From Lachnospiraceae bacterium (GTDB lineage Bacteria; Bacillota; Clostridia; Lachnospirales; Lachnospiraceae): 64,000 bases of DNA. Below are positions 8,473 to 16,270 of this stretch, piece by piece. Position numbers and translations under genes: made by a program. The stretch lies in NCBI GenBank assembly GCA_016286555.1, contig JAEETA010000001.1:1-64000 (forward strand), given 5' to 3'. The notes under the pieces are model-generated. The model was not told where the DNA came from and made no database searches. It was given only the letters and a program-made list of their open reading frames with translations. Position 1 is the stretch's first letter. The number at the start of each line of letters is the position of its first letter.

Positions 8473-10215
8473 TCAGAGCAGCGCCTTGATCCCCTCGATA
8501 AAAATGCATTCTGCCAGATACAGAGGGGAATATCCGTTGCAGTGGTAGCAGTACAGATACCGGTCTCTGATCCGGGAGATTGCTTCTTTCATGCTCTTAT
8601 GATTGCTGATGCCCCCCATGGTAAAGTTCGCCATTACATGGGGCACGGTAACGATCTTCTTTCCGGATTTTACCAGGGAGAGATAGAATCCGTAGTCATC
8701 ATGAATGCCCTTGCAGGGGAAGGGACGCTCGATCATCAGATCCCTGCGAACAAACATGGTGGGATGGTTCCAGTTCCGGGACGTCTGGAAGCGACGGAGT
8801 CTGGCGCGCTTGATGACAGGAGCTTTTCCTCCGTCTCCTGCGCGGTAAACACGCAGGTTCCCGAAGCAGCAGTCACATCCGGTCTTCATAAAGGTATCCC
8901 GGGCGAGGCGGACACAGTCGGGCTCGTAGGTATCCCCGGCGTTCAGGAAGGCGATGATGTCTCCCGTAGCCAGGGCAGCGCCCTTGTTCATGGCATCGTA
9001 GGTGCCGTGGTCCGGCTCGGAGATCACCCGCATCCGAATGCCCCGGGCTGCGAATTTCTTCACAGCGGCTTCCGCCAGCTCCTGGGTGCCGTCGGAGGAT
9101 GCACCGTCGATGATCAGGTACTCATCCGGTGCCGTGGTCTGGAGCAAAATGCTGTTCATGGTCTCCTGCAATACATTCGCCGCATTGTAGCAGACCGTCA
9201 CCACGGTGATGGTGGGCTTTTCCCCTCCCGCAAAACGGGTACCGGGGGTCTTTCTGCGCTCCCGGTAGGCGCCGGGCAGTACGCTCATTTCTTTGTCATA
9301 ATACAGGCTGCCGAAGGCCTTGGAAGCCATGCCGGACAGCTTGCCGTCTCCCTTTGCCAGGAGACAGATCAGAGGATGAAAAGCACGGGTCAGTTTGATC
9401 TTCCGTCCCCGCTCTTCCGCCAGCCGCTTCACCTCCAGGGAGGTGTTCATATAGTCTCTGTCCTGAGGGAAGTAGATGCCTTCACTCTCATTGGTGATCA
9501 GCACATAAAGGGCGCGGCAGAGATTCTCCCGGGAAAGCACACTCCTGCGGTTGTCCTCCAGAGGGAATACCGGCAGAAATTTCGCCATTTTTTCCAGGAA
9601 GGAATAATTGCCCTTACATCCCGGTCCGTAGATCATGGGGAGTCTGACGATGCAGACCCGGAAGGAATCATCCGACATAGCCGTCAGTTTTTCCTCTGCG
9701 CGGAGCTTGCTGTCGCCGTAGAAATTCGAAGGACAGGCAGGCGTATCGACACCGATCTTTCCTTCCGAAGGATCCTCGCCGGGCTTTACGCCGCCGCCGT
9801 AAACGATGATGCTGCTGAGATAGATGAACTGGCGGACGCCTTCCGCCTTGGCCTTCTCGGCACACTCCACCGCCAGGTCGCAGTTCACCCGGTAGTAGGC
9901 ATCCTGCTCTTCCTGCGTCGCTTTACTCACATCCGAGTGAGCGATGCCCGCCACATGCAGGATAGCGTCGTACCCTGCAAAGGAAGCCTTCTTCCAGTGG
10001 TCACCCCGCAGGGAGATCTTGCGGTAGGTCAGATCCTCCTTCAGGCGCTTAAAGGAAGGCTCCACGGTGTCCTTTCCGAAGGTGGGAACCACCCGCTTGC
10101 CGCCGGAGGTCTCGTACATGGCACTGCCTGCACCGGCTCTGCTGTGGGCTGCGATCCACTCCGCAAAGGTGTTGCCGATATAGCTGTTTTTTCCTGTGAT
10201 CAGGATTCTTTTCAT
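8473..10215 (-). CDS. Fused NAD-dependent epimerase/reductase and GT2 glycosyltransferase
   Basis: 580 residues with two enzymes in one frame. Residues 1 to about 310 are an extended SDR (ITGKNSYIGN dinucleotide motif, LSSIIVYGGG, YGDSK catalytic pair, GPGCKGNYSFLEKM), resembling 4-keto-sugar reductases of the WbpV type. Residues about 333-580 are a GT2 enzyme (TVVTVCYNAANVLQETM, IIDGASSDGTQELAE, FLNAGDTYEPD as the DXD region, then MFVRRDLMIERPFP). The likely logic is that PseB, next upstream, makes a 4-keto-6-deoxy-HexNAc nucleotide, the SDR half reduces it, and the GT2 half transfers it. Separate proteins are more usual for these two activities. Confidence 0.9.
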   Translation of the reverse strand: MKRILITGKNSYIGNTFAEWIAAHSRAGAGSAMYETSGGKRVVPTFGKDTVEPSFKRLKEDLTYRKISLRGDHWKKASFAGYDAILHVAGIAHSDVSKATQEEQDAYYRVNCDLAVECAEKAKAEGVRQFIYLSSIIVYGGGVKPGEDPSEGKIGVDTPACPSNFYGDSKLRAEEKLTAMSDDSFRVCIVRLPMIYGPGCKGNYSFLEKMAKFLPVFPLEDNRRSVLSRENLCRALYVLITNESEGIYFPQDRDYMNTSLEVKRLAEERGRKIKLTRAFHPLICLLAKGDGKLSGMASKAFGSLYYDKEMSVLPGAYRERRKTPGTRFAGGEKPTITVVTVCYNAANVLQETMNSILLQTTAPDEYLIIDGASSDGTQELAEAAVKKFAARGIRMRVISEPDHGTYDAMNKGAALATGDIIAFLNAGDTYEPDCVRLARDTFMKTGCDCCFGNLRVYRAGDGGKAPVIKRARLRRFQTSRNWNHPTMFVRRDLMIERPFPCKGIHDDYGFYLSLVKSGKKIVTVPHVMANFTMGGISNHKSMKEAISRIRDRYLYCYHCNGYSPLYLAECIFIEGIKALL

Positions 10216-10247
10216 ATCAAAATCCTTATTCCTTCAGGTTTTGGAAA

Positions 10248-10271
10248 CGCCGGAGCGTTGCATCTCCGGCG
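10248..10271 (-). terminator. Intra-operon hairpin between pseB and the fused epimerase-GT2 gene
   Basis: CGCCGGAG pairs with CTCCGGCG around an 8-base loop in an 82-base gap. On the minus strand it is followed only by GTTTCC, a poor T-run, so partial attenuation or an mRNA-processing stem is more likely than full termination. The opposite strand has TGTTTTTAG after it but no gene that needs it. Confidence 0.45.
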
Positions 10272-10297
10272 CCTGTTTTTAGAAATGAACTTTAGGA

Positions 10298-11293
10298 TCA
10301 AACGGTCTTCAGCAGCTCGCGGATCTCCTCCACGGAAAGCCACTGAGTGTTGTTGCCGGAGGAATAGGAGAAGCCCTCCTCCACCTTCTTACCGGTGGGC
10401 TGTACGCGGTAGCGCTCGCTGAATACCATCTGGGGATAAACGATGAAGTGCTCGTCGTACTCGTAGGTGTTGGGGGAATCCTCCACCGTCACCATGATCT
10501 CGTGGAGCTTCTCACCCTCACGGATGCCGATCTCCTTCATCTTGACGCCGGGGCAGATGGCCTCTGCCAGGTCGGTGACCTTGAAGGAAGGAATCTTGGA
10601 GATGAAGGTCTCGCCGCCCTTAGACTCTGCCAGGGCCTTGATCACCAGCTCCACACCCTGCTGCAGACTGATCCAGAAACGGGTCATACGGAAATCGGTG
10701 ATGGGAAGTTCATCTCCGCCGTTCTCGATGATACTGCGGAACAGGGGGATGATGGAGCCCCTGCTGCCTGCCACATTGCCGTAACGCACAATGGAAAAAA
10801 CGATATCCTTGGGGCCTGCCAGCGCGTTTGCCGCGATGAAGAGCTTGTCGGATACCAGCTTGGTGCCGCCGTAGAGGTTCACGGGATTGACTGCCTTGTC
10901 GGTGGACAGCGCCACGACTTTTTTGACACCGGTGTCAAGTGCGGCATCGATGACATTCTGCGCTCCGCCGATGTTGGTCTTGATGGCCTCCTGGGGATTG
11001 TACTCACAGGCGGGCACCTGCTTTAATGCTGCGGCATGGACCACGTAATCCACGCCCTCCAGTGCTCTGGTGAGGCGCTCTCTGTCACGGACATCGCCGA
11101 TGAAAAAGCGCAGGCGGTCAGCCTTGGCACCGAACTCCGCACGGAACTCGTTCTGCATCAGGAACTGCTTGAACTCGTCTCTGGAGTAGATGATGATCTT
11201 CTTCGGATCGTAGTTGTTTAATACGTAGCGGCAGAATGCCTTTCCAAAGGAACCGGTTCCGCCGGTGACCAGAATGGATTTTTCGTTTAACAT
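10298..11293 (-). CDS. pseB: UDP-N-acetylglucosamine 4,6-dehydratase (inverting), PseB type
   Basis: 331 residues, the family length. TGGTGSFGKAF is the NADP-binding loop; ALSTDKAVNPVNLYGGTKL holds the catalytic TDK and YxxxK residues; RYGNVAGSRGSIIPLF and LPITDFRMTRFWI are PseB/CapE signatures. The enzyme converts UDP-GlcNAc to a UDP-4-keto-6-deoxy-HexNAc, with C5 inversion in PseB. None of the later pseudaminic acid genes (aminotransferase, acetyltransferase, synthase) is nearby, so the product probably feeds the reductase half of the next gene to give a 6-deoxy-HexNAc. It is the second gene of the operon. Confidence 0.93.
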   Translation of the reverse strand: MLNEKSILVTGGTGSFGKAFCRYVLNNYDPKKIIIYSRDEFKQFLMQNEFRAEFGAKADRLRFFIGDVRDRERLTRALEGVDYVVHAAALKQVPACEYNPQEAIKTNIGGAQNVIDAALDTGVKKVVALSTDKAVNPVNLYGGTKLVSDKLFIAANALAGPKDIVFSIVRYGNVAGSRGSIIPLFRSIIENGGDELPITDFRMTRFWISLQQGVELVIKALAESKGGETFISKIPSFKVTDLAEAICPGVKMKEIGIREGEKLHEIMVTVEDSPNTYEYDEHFIVYPQMVFSERYRVQPTGKKVEEGFSYSSGNNTQWLSVEEIRELLKTV

Positions 11294-11357
11294 TAATATC
11301 GTCTCCTATCTCTTTCGATCTGTAGATTTCATTTTTTGATCTCGTCCCGTGACCGGA

Positions 11358-12053
11358 TCACTCTTCCTCCGCGTCGTCGGTATCCTCGCCGCCGCGCTTC
11401 GGTCCCAGATTGATGGTGATCTTGATCTCATGCTCTTTCCGGGGCTTCTTCATGGCGCCGGTGCCGCCCTCTACCACGCCCTTCTGCTCGATGACAGAGA
11501 TGATGGTACCCATGAGACAGACGATGTCCAGGATGGGACCCATGTGGCGGGCATAGAAGCCGTCGTATTTTGCCTTCAGAGGGATCTCCAGCTCGTCACG
11601 GCCGTTGATCTGTGCCCAGCCGGTGAGGCCGGGAAGGATGTCGTTGGCGCCGTATTTTTCCCGCTCCTCCACCAGATCATACTGGTTCCAGAGTGCAGGT
11701 CTGGGGCCCACGAAAGCCATGTCGCCCTTCAGGATGTTGATGAGCTGGGGCAGCTCGTCCAGGCTGGTCCTGCGCAGGAAAGCTCCCACCTTCGTGATGT
11801 ATTTCTCCGGATCCTCCAGCTGATGGGTAGGTACGTCACTGGGCGTATCCGTCCGCATGGTGCGGAACTTCAGGATCTGAAAATAGCTGCCGTAGATGCC
11901 CACCCGCTTCTGCTTGAAAAAGACGGGCCCGGGGCTGCTGACCGCCACCGCGATGCACAGGCCCGCAAAAACAGGGCTCAGGAGCAGCAGCATCACGCCT
12001 GCCGTCACGCGGTCTATCACGCTTTTGATCGGAATATAGACTGATTTTTTCAT
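11358..12053 (-). CDS. Initiating sugar-phosphate transferase (bacterial sugar transferase, PglC/WcaJ type)
   Basis: 231 residues from the ATG at 12053, which has GGAGG 7 bases upstream; an upstream in-frame ATG at 12077 has no such site. Short monotopic form: an N-terminal membrane helix (residues 14-36), [18 protein letters not shown], the catalytic Asp-Glu dyad in [13 protein letters not shown], then FVGPRPAL and [14 protein letters not shown]. It transfers a sugar phosphate from UDP-sugar to undecaprenyl phosphate, the first committed step of the repeat unit. The C-terminal tail of about 35 residues is charged and ends in an acidic run, which is unusual. First gene of the operon. Confidence 0.93.
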   Translation of the reverse strand: MKKSVYIPIKSVIDRVTAGVMLLLLSPVFAGLCIAVAVSSPGPVFFKQKRVGIYGSYFQILKFRTMRTDTPSDVPTHQLEDPEKYITKVGAFLRRTSLDELPQLINILKGDMAFVGPRPALWNQYDLVEEREKYGANDILPGLTGWAQINGRDELEIPLKAKYDGFYARHMGPILDIVCLMGTIISVIEQKGVVEGGTGAMKKPRKEHEIKITINLGPKRGGEDTDDAEEE

Positions 12054-12086
12054 CCGGATTCCTCCGCAAAATCGCATAATCGTCTT

Positions 12087-12115
12087 ATTTTCTCACGAAT
12101 ACGACGCTTTGTCAA
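12087..12115 (-). promoter_or_regulatory. Promoter of polysaccharide operon 1
   Basis: Minus strand perfect TTGACA (12115-12110), 17-base spacer, GAAAAT (12092-12087). The predicted leader is only about 30 bases, so there is no room for a riboswitch or an antiterminator target before the sugar transferase gene. Confidence 0.65.
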
Positions 12116-12145
12116 AATTCTGAAATTTTCTTAATAAATTTTTTG

Positions 12146-12174
12146 TTGACAAGTCGGAATCGGTTTGATAATAT
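12146..12174 (+). promoter_or_regulatory. Promoter of tRNA-Thr
   Basis: TTGACA (12146-12151), 17-base spacer, TAATAT (12169-12174), about 42 bases before the mature tRNA. It is divergent from the polysaccharide operon promoter about 30 bases away. Confidence 0.8.
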
Positions 12175-12215
12175 ATCCGTTGTGACTGCGGCAGAGATGC
12201 GACAGCGGTTACTAA

Positions 12216-12288
12216 GCTGATGTGGCTCAGTCGGTAGAGCGTCGCCTTGGTAAGGCGGAGGTCACGGGTCCGATTCCCGTCATCAGCT
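12216..12288 (+). tRNA. tRNA-Thr (anticodon GGU)
   Basis: 73 bases fold into a complete cloverleaf: acceptor GCTGATG/CATCAGC, D-stem GCTC/GAGC, anticodon stem TCGCC/GGCGG with loop TTGGTAA (anticodon GGT), T-stem ACGGG/CCCGT. CCA is not encoded. The T-loop reads TCCGATT, with C rather than T at position 55. It has its own promoter and a strong terminator, so it is a monocistronic tRNA gene. Confidence 0.95.
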
Positions 12289-12291
12289 TTG

Positions 12292-12336
12292 ATCCCGAAA
12301 CTCTGATGTGATGAGTACAGAGTTTCGGGATTTTTT
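12292..12336 (+). terminator. Terminator of tRNA-Thr
   Basis: A 14-bp perfect stem (12292-12305 with 12318-12331) with a 12-base loop, followed by TTTTTG. It ends the tRNA transcript four bases after the mature 3' end. Confidence 0.9.
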
Positions 12337-12387
12337 GTTTGTATTTTGGATATAATAAAAGTCGTTTCTATGCAGTTGGGGAATATT

Positions 12388-12415
12388 TTGAAATTTACTT
12401 AAAATGCCCTATAAT
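12388..12415 (+). promoter_or_regulatory. Promoter of mntA-like gene
   Basis: TTGAAA (12388-12393), 16-base spacer, TATAAT (12410-12415), in a strongly AT-rich stretch 33 bases before the start codon. The rest of 12337-12447 is AT-rich with no other recognisable feature. Confidence 0.6.
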
Positions 12416-12447
12416 ATATATATTCCGACAGAAAGGAGAAGAAGTTC

Positions 12448-12735
12448 ATGTTAAGCACAAACGAGATTCGCGATAGCGTCAGCAAAGCAGTCATTGGTTA
12501 TCCCGTAAAAAGCATAAAAATGTTTGGATCATACGCCGAAGGAAATCAGACAGAAAACAGTGATGTTGATCTGCTTGTTGAATTTTTTATGCCGCATGTT
12601 TCTCTCTTTACCATATCGGGACTCCAAATAAAACTTGAAGAATTGCTCGGAAAAGATGTTGATCTGATTCATGCGCCTATTCCCGAAGGCTCTTTGTTAG
12701 ATATCAGAAAGACGGTAGACATATATGAAGCATAG
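12448..12735 (+). CDS. MntA-like minimal nucleotidyltransferase (HepT/MntA antitoxin type)
   Basis: 95 residues, start preceded by AAGGAG. The nucleotidyltransferase signature is intact: MFGSYAEGNQTENSDVDLLVE (residues 25-45), giving GS followed by DxD, with a third acidic residue in KDVDLIH. Family knowledge: MntA proteins pair with a HEPN toxin (HepT) and silence it by AMPylation. Here the HepT partner survives only as a 24-codon stub overlapping the end of this gene. Composition is clearly more AT-rich than its neighbours, which suggests horizontal gain beside the tRNA gene. It may be an orphan antitoxin or a decaying locus. Confidence 0.85.
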   Translation: MLSTNEIRDSVSKAVIGYPVKSIKMFGSYAEGNQTENSDVDLLVEFFMPHVSLFTISGLQIKLEELLGKDVDLIHAPIPEGSLLDIRKTVDIYEA

Positions 12736-12799
12736 AGACTATACCATTAGAGAGCAATTACAACATATTATTGATACCGAAACAGATGAATTCGTTTAG
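12725..12799 (+). pseudogene. Truncated HepT (DUF86 HEPN toxin) relic
   Basis: Starting at an ATG that overlaps the last 11 bases of the mntA-like gene, 24 codons read MKHRDYTIREQLQHII... before TAG. The opening resembles the first helix of HepT/DUF86 proteins, and the overlapping arrangement is typical of mntA-hepT pairs. Full HepT is 110-140 residues and carries a C-terminal RX4-6H active site, all missing here. The following membrane-protein gene begins 16 bases later, so the toxin was probably lost by deletion. Confidence 0.6.
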
Positions 12800-12815
12800 G
12801 AAAGATAAAAAACTT

Positions 12816-14657
12816 ATGGCGGAGCCTGCAGGGAAGGGTCGCTGGATCCCGTGGGAAAGGGTGCTCACGGCAGCATTGCTCGCCCTGATCCCTTGGATCT
12901 CGGTACTCATCTCCCTGGCTGCGGATCATCGCGGATTGCAGGATGTGAGCCTGGTGGCGTCCGAGTGGAACGATGAGCTCTTCTATTACAAAATGACGGA
13001 GGCCGTCGTTAAATGCGGCATTCCCCGGGGATTTTTCGGTTTCAACGAAAGCACGGCGCAGTACCTGTCCTTTGCTTCCTGGAGCCCCGTGATCCTGCTC
13101 CCCTGGATCCTCTGGGGAAAAATCTTCGGTTGGGGACTCCTGAGCCCCATCCTTTGCAACCTGATGTTCCTTTCCATCGCACTTTTCGTTTTCGGGTGGA
13201 TGGTGCGGCCCCGTTGGGTACAGACCCTGCTCTTCGGGATTCTGTACTGCAGCTTCGGCTTTTTCTCCCGCTTTACTCTCTCCTCCATGCCGGAGATGAA
13301 TCTCATTGCGCTGCTGGTCCTCTACATGGCATTTGTGACGGTGGGAGCCGGGAGTGAAGGGAAGGACAGACATGCAGTGGGAGCCGTGATCACAGCCGTG
13401 CTCCTGACCTGGATGCGTCCCTACTACCTGCTACTTTTGATCTATCCCCTTTACCTGATCCTGCGCAAGAAGCGCAGCGCATGCAGGATTGTGATTTCCG
13501 CCGTGGCAGTTCTGGGTACCGTGATCGTGTACGCCCTCATCGGAAAATACCTTAGTGCCCCCTATCTGGAGGATCTGTATTACACCGACTGGATCAAAGG
13601 GTTCTCAGGAGGCCTCGGCGCAGGCATTGCGGGGACTTATCATCAGCTGCGGAATGCCTTAAGCCAGGTGCTGGCACTGTGCAGGACGGCCCTTGCAGGA
13701 GGCGGCGGCTACGGCAGACAGTATTTCTGCTTCCTGGTGGTGCTGTTCATCGAAACTGTGGGCTGCATCTGCTCCCTTGTGATCTGCATTTCCGCCCGGA
13801 AAAAAAGACAGGCTACCGCCACTTCCGGGGACAGCACAGTGCAAGATAAGGATGCAGGCGGACAGACCACTGTGCAGGCGGATCGAAACGGATTTCGCCT
13901 GGGATTGCAGCTCCAAATCCTGCTCCTGAATGCAGGATTTTTCGGTGCAGACCTGTTGATGTATCGCATTCCTCAGGGTGGGCGACATACCCTGGCGCTC
14001 ATCGCTGTGGCGCTGCTGAGCTTCCTTTCCGTAGATGCGGGGGGCTGCACTGATACGTCCCGCGGAACGAACGACCCTCAAAGCAGTGAGAAGGCACCCG
14101 GAACGGACAAGGTACAGGACAGCAAAGCACTCCCTGCAAAACTCCGAAAGTATCTCCCCTCCTCAGTCGTTACCCTGATCCTCATCGCCACCTTCCTTCC
14201 CATGACCGTGATTCATGCGAAGGAAGCAGACCCCTACCTTTTTGCGGTCCCCTATGCAAAACCGAGCACAGGCCGGGGACCGAGCACCGCACCTGCCGAG
14301 GGGATCATTCACAACTATCTGGTGCACTTCACGGAATATGCGGATCTGGAGGAACTCCTTTCGGAGCTTCCGCCGGTGGACAAAAAACCGCTCTCCTTTG
14401 ACAATACGGTGATCTGGATGATTTCCGATCACACCGGAAATGACCTTACCATCCAGCGCTGGCAGCTGTACTACGCACTGCCTGCGGGCTACGGTATCAA
14501 CCTCTGCACTGCCGATTACGTGGCGGAGCATTTTGCGGAGCTGCAGAGCGGCTACATCGGCGTGATCCCGGGATCCGATACCGAGATGCGCTGCAGAGAG
14601 GCCGGGTACGAATCCATCGCCACAGTGGCGGATCTGGTGATCTACAAATTGCATTAA
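12816..14657 (+). CDS. Large multi-pass membrane protein, GT-C-like, unknown function
   Basis: 613 residues from the ATG at 12816 (MAEPAGKG), with AGGAAAG about 12 bases upstream. In-frame starts at 12771 (TTG) and 12786 (ATG) overlap the HepT relic and lack a binding site. About ten hydrophobic spans run from residue 13 to 475, with a hydrophilic insertion near residues 325-360; residues 490-613 form a soluble C-terminal domain. The pattern of periplasm-facing loops after the first span resembles GT-C glycosyltransferases, but no catalytic motif is certain. Composition returns to the local G+C-rich norm. It converges on the next operon and shares its terminator. Confidence 0.8.
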   Translation: MAEPAGKGRWIPWERVLTAALLALIPWISVLISLAADHRGLQDVSLVASEWNDELFYYKMTEAVVKCGIPRGFFGFNESTAQYLSFASWSPVILLPWILWGKIFGWGLLSPILCNLMFLSIALFVFGWMVRPRWVQTLLFGILYCSFGFFSRFTLSSMPEMNLIALLVLYMAFVTVGAGSEGKDRHAVGAVITAVLLTWMRPYYLLLLIYPLYLILRKKRSACRIVISAVAVLGTVIVYALIGKYLSAPYLEDLYYTDWIKGFSGGLGAGIAGTYHQLRNALSQVLALCRTALAGGGGYGRQYFCFLVVLFIETVGCICSLVICISARKKRQATATSGDSTVQDKDAGGQTTVQADRNGFRLGLQLQILLLNAGFFGADLLMYRIPQGGRHTLALIAVALLSFLSVDAGGCTDTSRGTNDPQSSEKAPGTDKVQDSKALPAKLRKYLPSSVVTLILIATFLPMTVIHAKEADPYLFAVPYAKPSTGRGPSTAPAEGIIHNYLVHFTEYADLEELLSELPPVDKKPLSFDNTVIWMISDHTGNDLTIQRWQLYYALPAGYGINLCTADYVAEHFAELQSGYIGVIPGSDTEMRCREAGYESIATVADLVIYKLH

Positions 14658-14680
14658 AAAATTTCAACAGACAAAAAACA

Positions 14681-14711
14681 ACGGCCGAAGCATTTTTGCT
14701 TCGGCCGTTTT
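14681..14711. terminator. Bidirectional terminator between converging units
   Basis: A 12-bp perfect stem (14681-14692 with 14697-14708) with loop TTTT. The plus side is followed by TTTTG and the minus side by a T-run (GTTGTTTTTTGT). It ends both the plus-strand membrane-protein gene and the minus-strand operon that begins at 25.7 kb. Confidence 0.88.
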
Positions 14712-14749
14712 GCGTCTAACAGTCTATCAAACAGAACTTTGCCGGGTTC

Positions 14750-16249
14750 CTACCCTACAAAACAGCACGCCAGCGCATACCCCACAAAGGCGACAATTGG
14801 CAGGACAAAGATGATGGCATAGCCTGCGGTAAGGGCGCCGCTCTCCTCTCTGCGACGGACAGGACCACCCTTGGTCTCATGCCAAATGTAGATTGCAAGC
14901 ACGGCTGCAATCCCCAGTCCCACGGAGGCCAGAATGTCCGCGATGGGCATTCCGGGGAAAAGGCGAGAAAGCATATTTGCGGGAAGCAGCGGGCTGTTTT
15001 CTGCGATTGAGTGCGGCAGCACGCCGCCCAGGAGCCCGTAATTAACCATAGTTACGTCATAGTACCCTGCCCAGCCCACGGTGGAGATCAGCATGTAGAT
15101 GCCCGCAAAGGCGGTCTGCAGGATGCTCCAGAGCAGCAGGTCGCTCACGTAGGGCAGGAGCAGCACCAGGAAGGGTGCCAGGTGCAGGATCCAGTTGGGA
15201 TGCCACTGCACGAAGGCGAAAAATCCCAGCCACACATAGCAGGGGAAGGCAAAATACCGGGCCGCATGTTTTCCGTTATCCAGATTTGCGGCGATGCAGA
15301 TCACGAAAAAGAGGATCACGAAATAGCTGCCGGTACCGCTGAGGAAATTGCGGTTAAAGGGAACCCCCGCATCGAAGAAGCGATCGATGAAGAAATAGTT
15401 CGCATTCATAAATGCCTTGGTCTCCACATACCCGGGATCCTTGCCGTAGAGCAGTGTCTGGGGCAGGACGCCCGCCACCACGCCCGCAAAGGACAAAAGC
15501 AGGATGTGGATCCTCTTCTCCCGCAGCAACAGGATGGGCGCAATGCTCAGGAGCACGAAGGGCTTAAAGGCACAGGCGCAGGCAAAAAAGAGGATCGCCA
15601 TCGGGTATTTGTTCCGGAACAATGCACGGATGCCCAGAAGGAGCAGCACCACCGAAAACAGATCCAGGTGAGAGATCATTGCCGAGGAAAACAGCAGGAT
15701 GGGGGACAGCAGGAAATACACTCCCACGCGGCTCCGGGAAAAGAGTCTGCCTTTCAATCCTGTTTTTGTATCCTCTTTGCTTTCCACTGGATCAGCCGCT
15801 TCCAGGATCTGATGAAGCAGCTTGCCCATCCACAGATAGAGCAGGAAAAATCCCAGCTTCGCCCAGAACTGCGCTGCCGCAAAGGGAACGGCCACGTTCA
15901 GGATCCCGCGGTAAAGCAGGTACACCGGCAGGCACCAGATGCCCAGCACAGCGTAGTTAAAGATCGAATAATTGGCCCCTGCCAGCAGGCTGGCACCCCA
16001 CTCAGGGTACAGGTTTGCCAGCGCCCTGTCCCGGATATAGGTATAGTAATGCAGCACGTCCCCGCTGAAGAGGGAGTCCAGGAAATCCAGAGACTGGTTC
16101 AGGGTCAGGTAAAAGTCCCTGTGGAAACAGAAAAAGAACGTGCAGAAAAAAAGCACGACACCGCCGACGATGGCGTCAGGTAACGGCATCGTCAGCTTCG
16201 GTGCTTTCAGGTTGATTTTCTTGTTCTTAGGTAAAGATGATTTTTTCAT
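14750..16249 (-). CDS. Multi-pass membrane protein, probable GT-C glycosyltransferase
   Basis: 499 residues with roughly eleven hydrophobic spans. After a basic N-terminus and the first span, an acidic loop (SLDFLDSLFSGDVLHYY, from about residue 53) precedes a second long span. This is typical of lipid-phosphate-sugar-dependent GT-C transferases with an acidic residue in the first outer loop. Later loops carry LLYGKDPGYVETKAFM and WHPNWILHLAPF. It is the last gene of the second surface operon, 21 bases after the beta-helix protein, so it may glycosylate the polymer or the exported proteins. The exact reaction is unknown. Confidence 0.8.
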   Translation of the reverse strand: MKKSSLPKNKKINLKAPKLTMPLPDAIVGGVVLFFCTFFFCFHRDFYLTLNQSLDFLDSLFSGDVLHYYTYIRDRALANLYPEWGASLLAGANYSIFNYAVLGIWCLPVYLLYRGILNVAVPFAAAQFWAKLGFFLLYLWMGKLLHQILEAADPVESKEDTKTGLKGRLFSRSRVGVYFLLSPILLFSSAMISHLDLFSVVLLLLGIRALFRNKYPMAILFFACACAFKPFVLLSIAPILLLREKRIHILLLSFAGVVAGVLPQTLLYGKDPGYVETKAFMNANYFFIDRFFDAGVPFNRNFLSGTGSYFVILFFVICIAANLDNGKHAARYFAFPCYVWLGFFAFVQWHPNWILHLAPFLVLLLPYVSDLLLWSILQTAFAGIYMLISTVGWAGYYDVTMVNYGLLGGVLPHSIAENSPLLPANMLSRLFPGMPIADILASVGLGIAAVLAIYIWHETKGGPVRRREESGALTAGYAIIFVLPIVAFVGYALACCFVG

Positions 16250-16270
16250 AATGTCTCTCGTTTGCGTAGA

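Noticed and set aside
12361..12375. 15-base match GTCGTTTCTATGCAG also at 25691-25705
   Set aside because: A few matches of this length are expected by chance in 64 kb and the flanks do not align.
14681..14711. Attachment site or small RNA at the converging gene ends
   Set aside because: The perfect stem with T-runs on both sides is explained as a bidirectional terminator.
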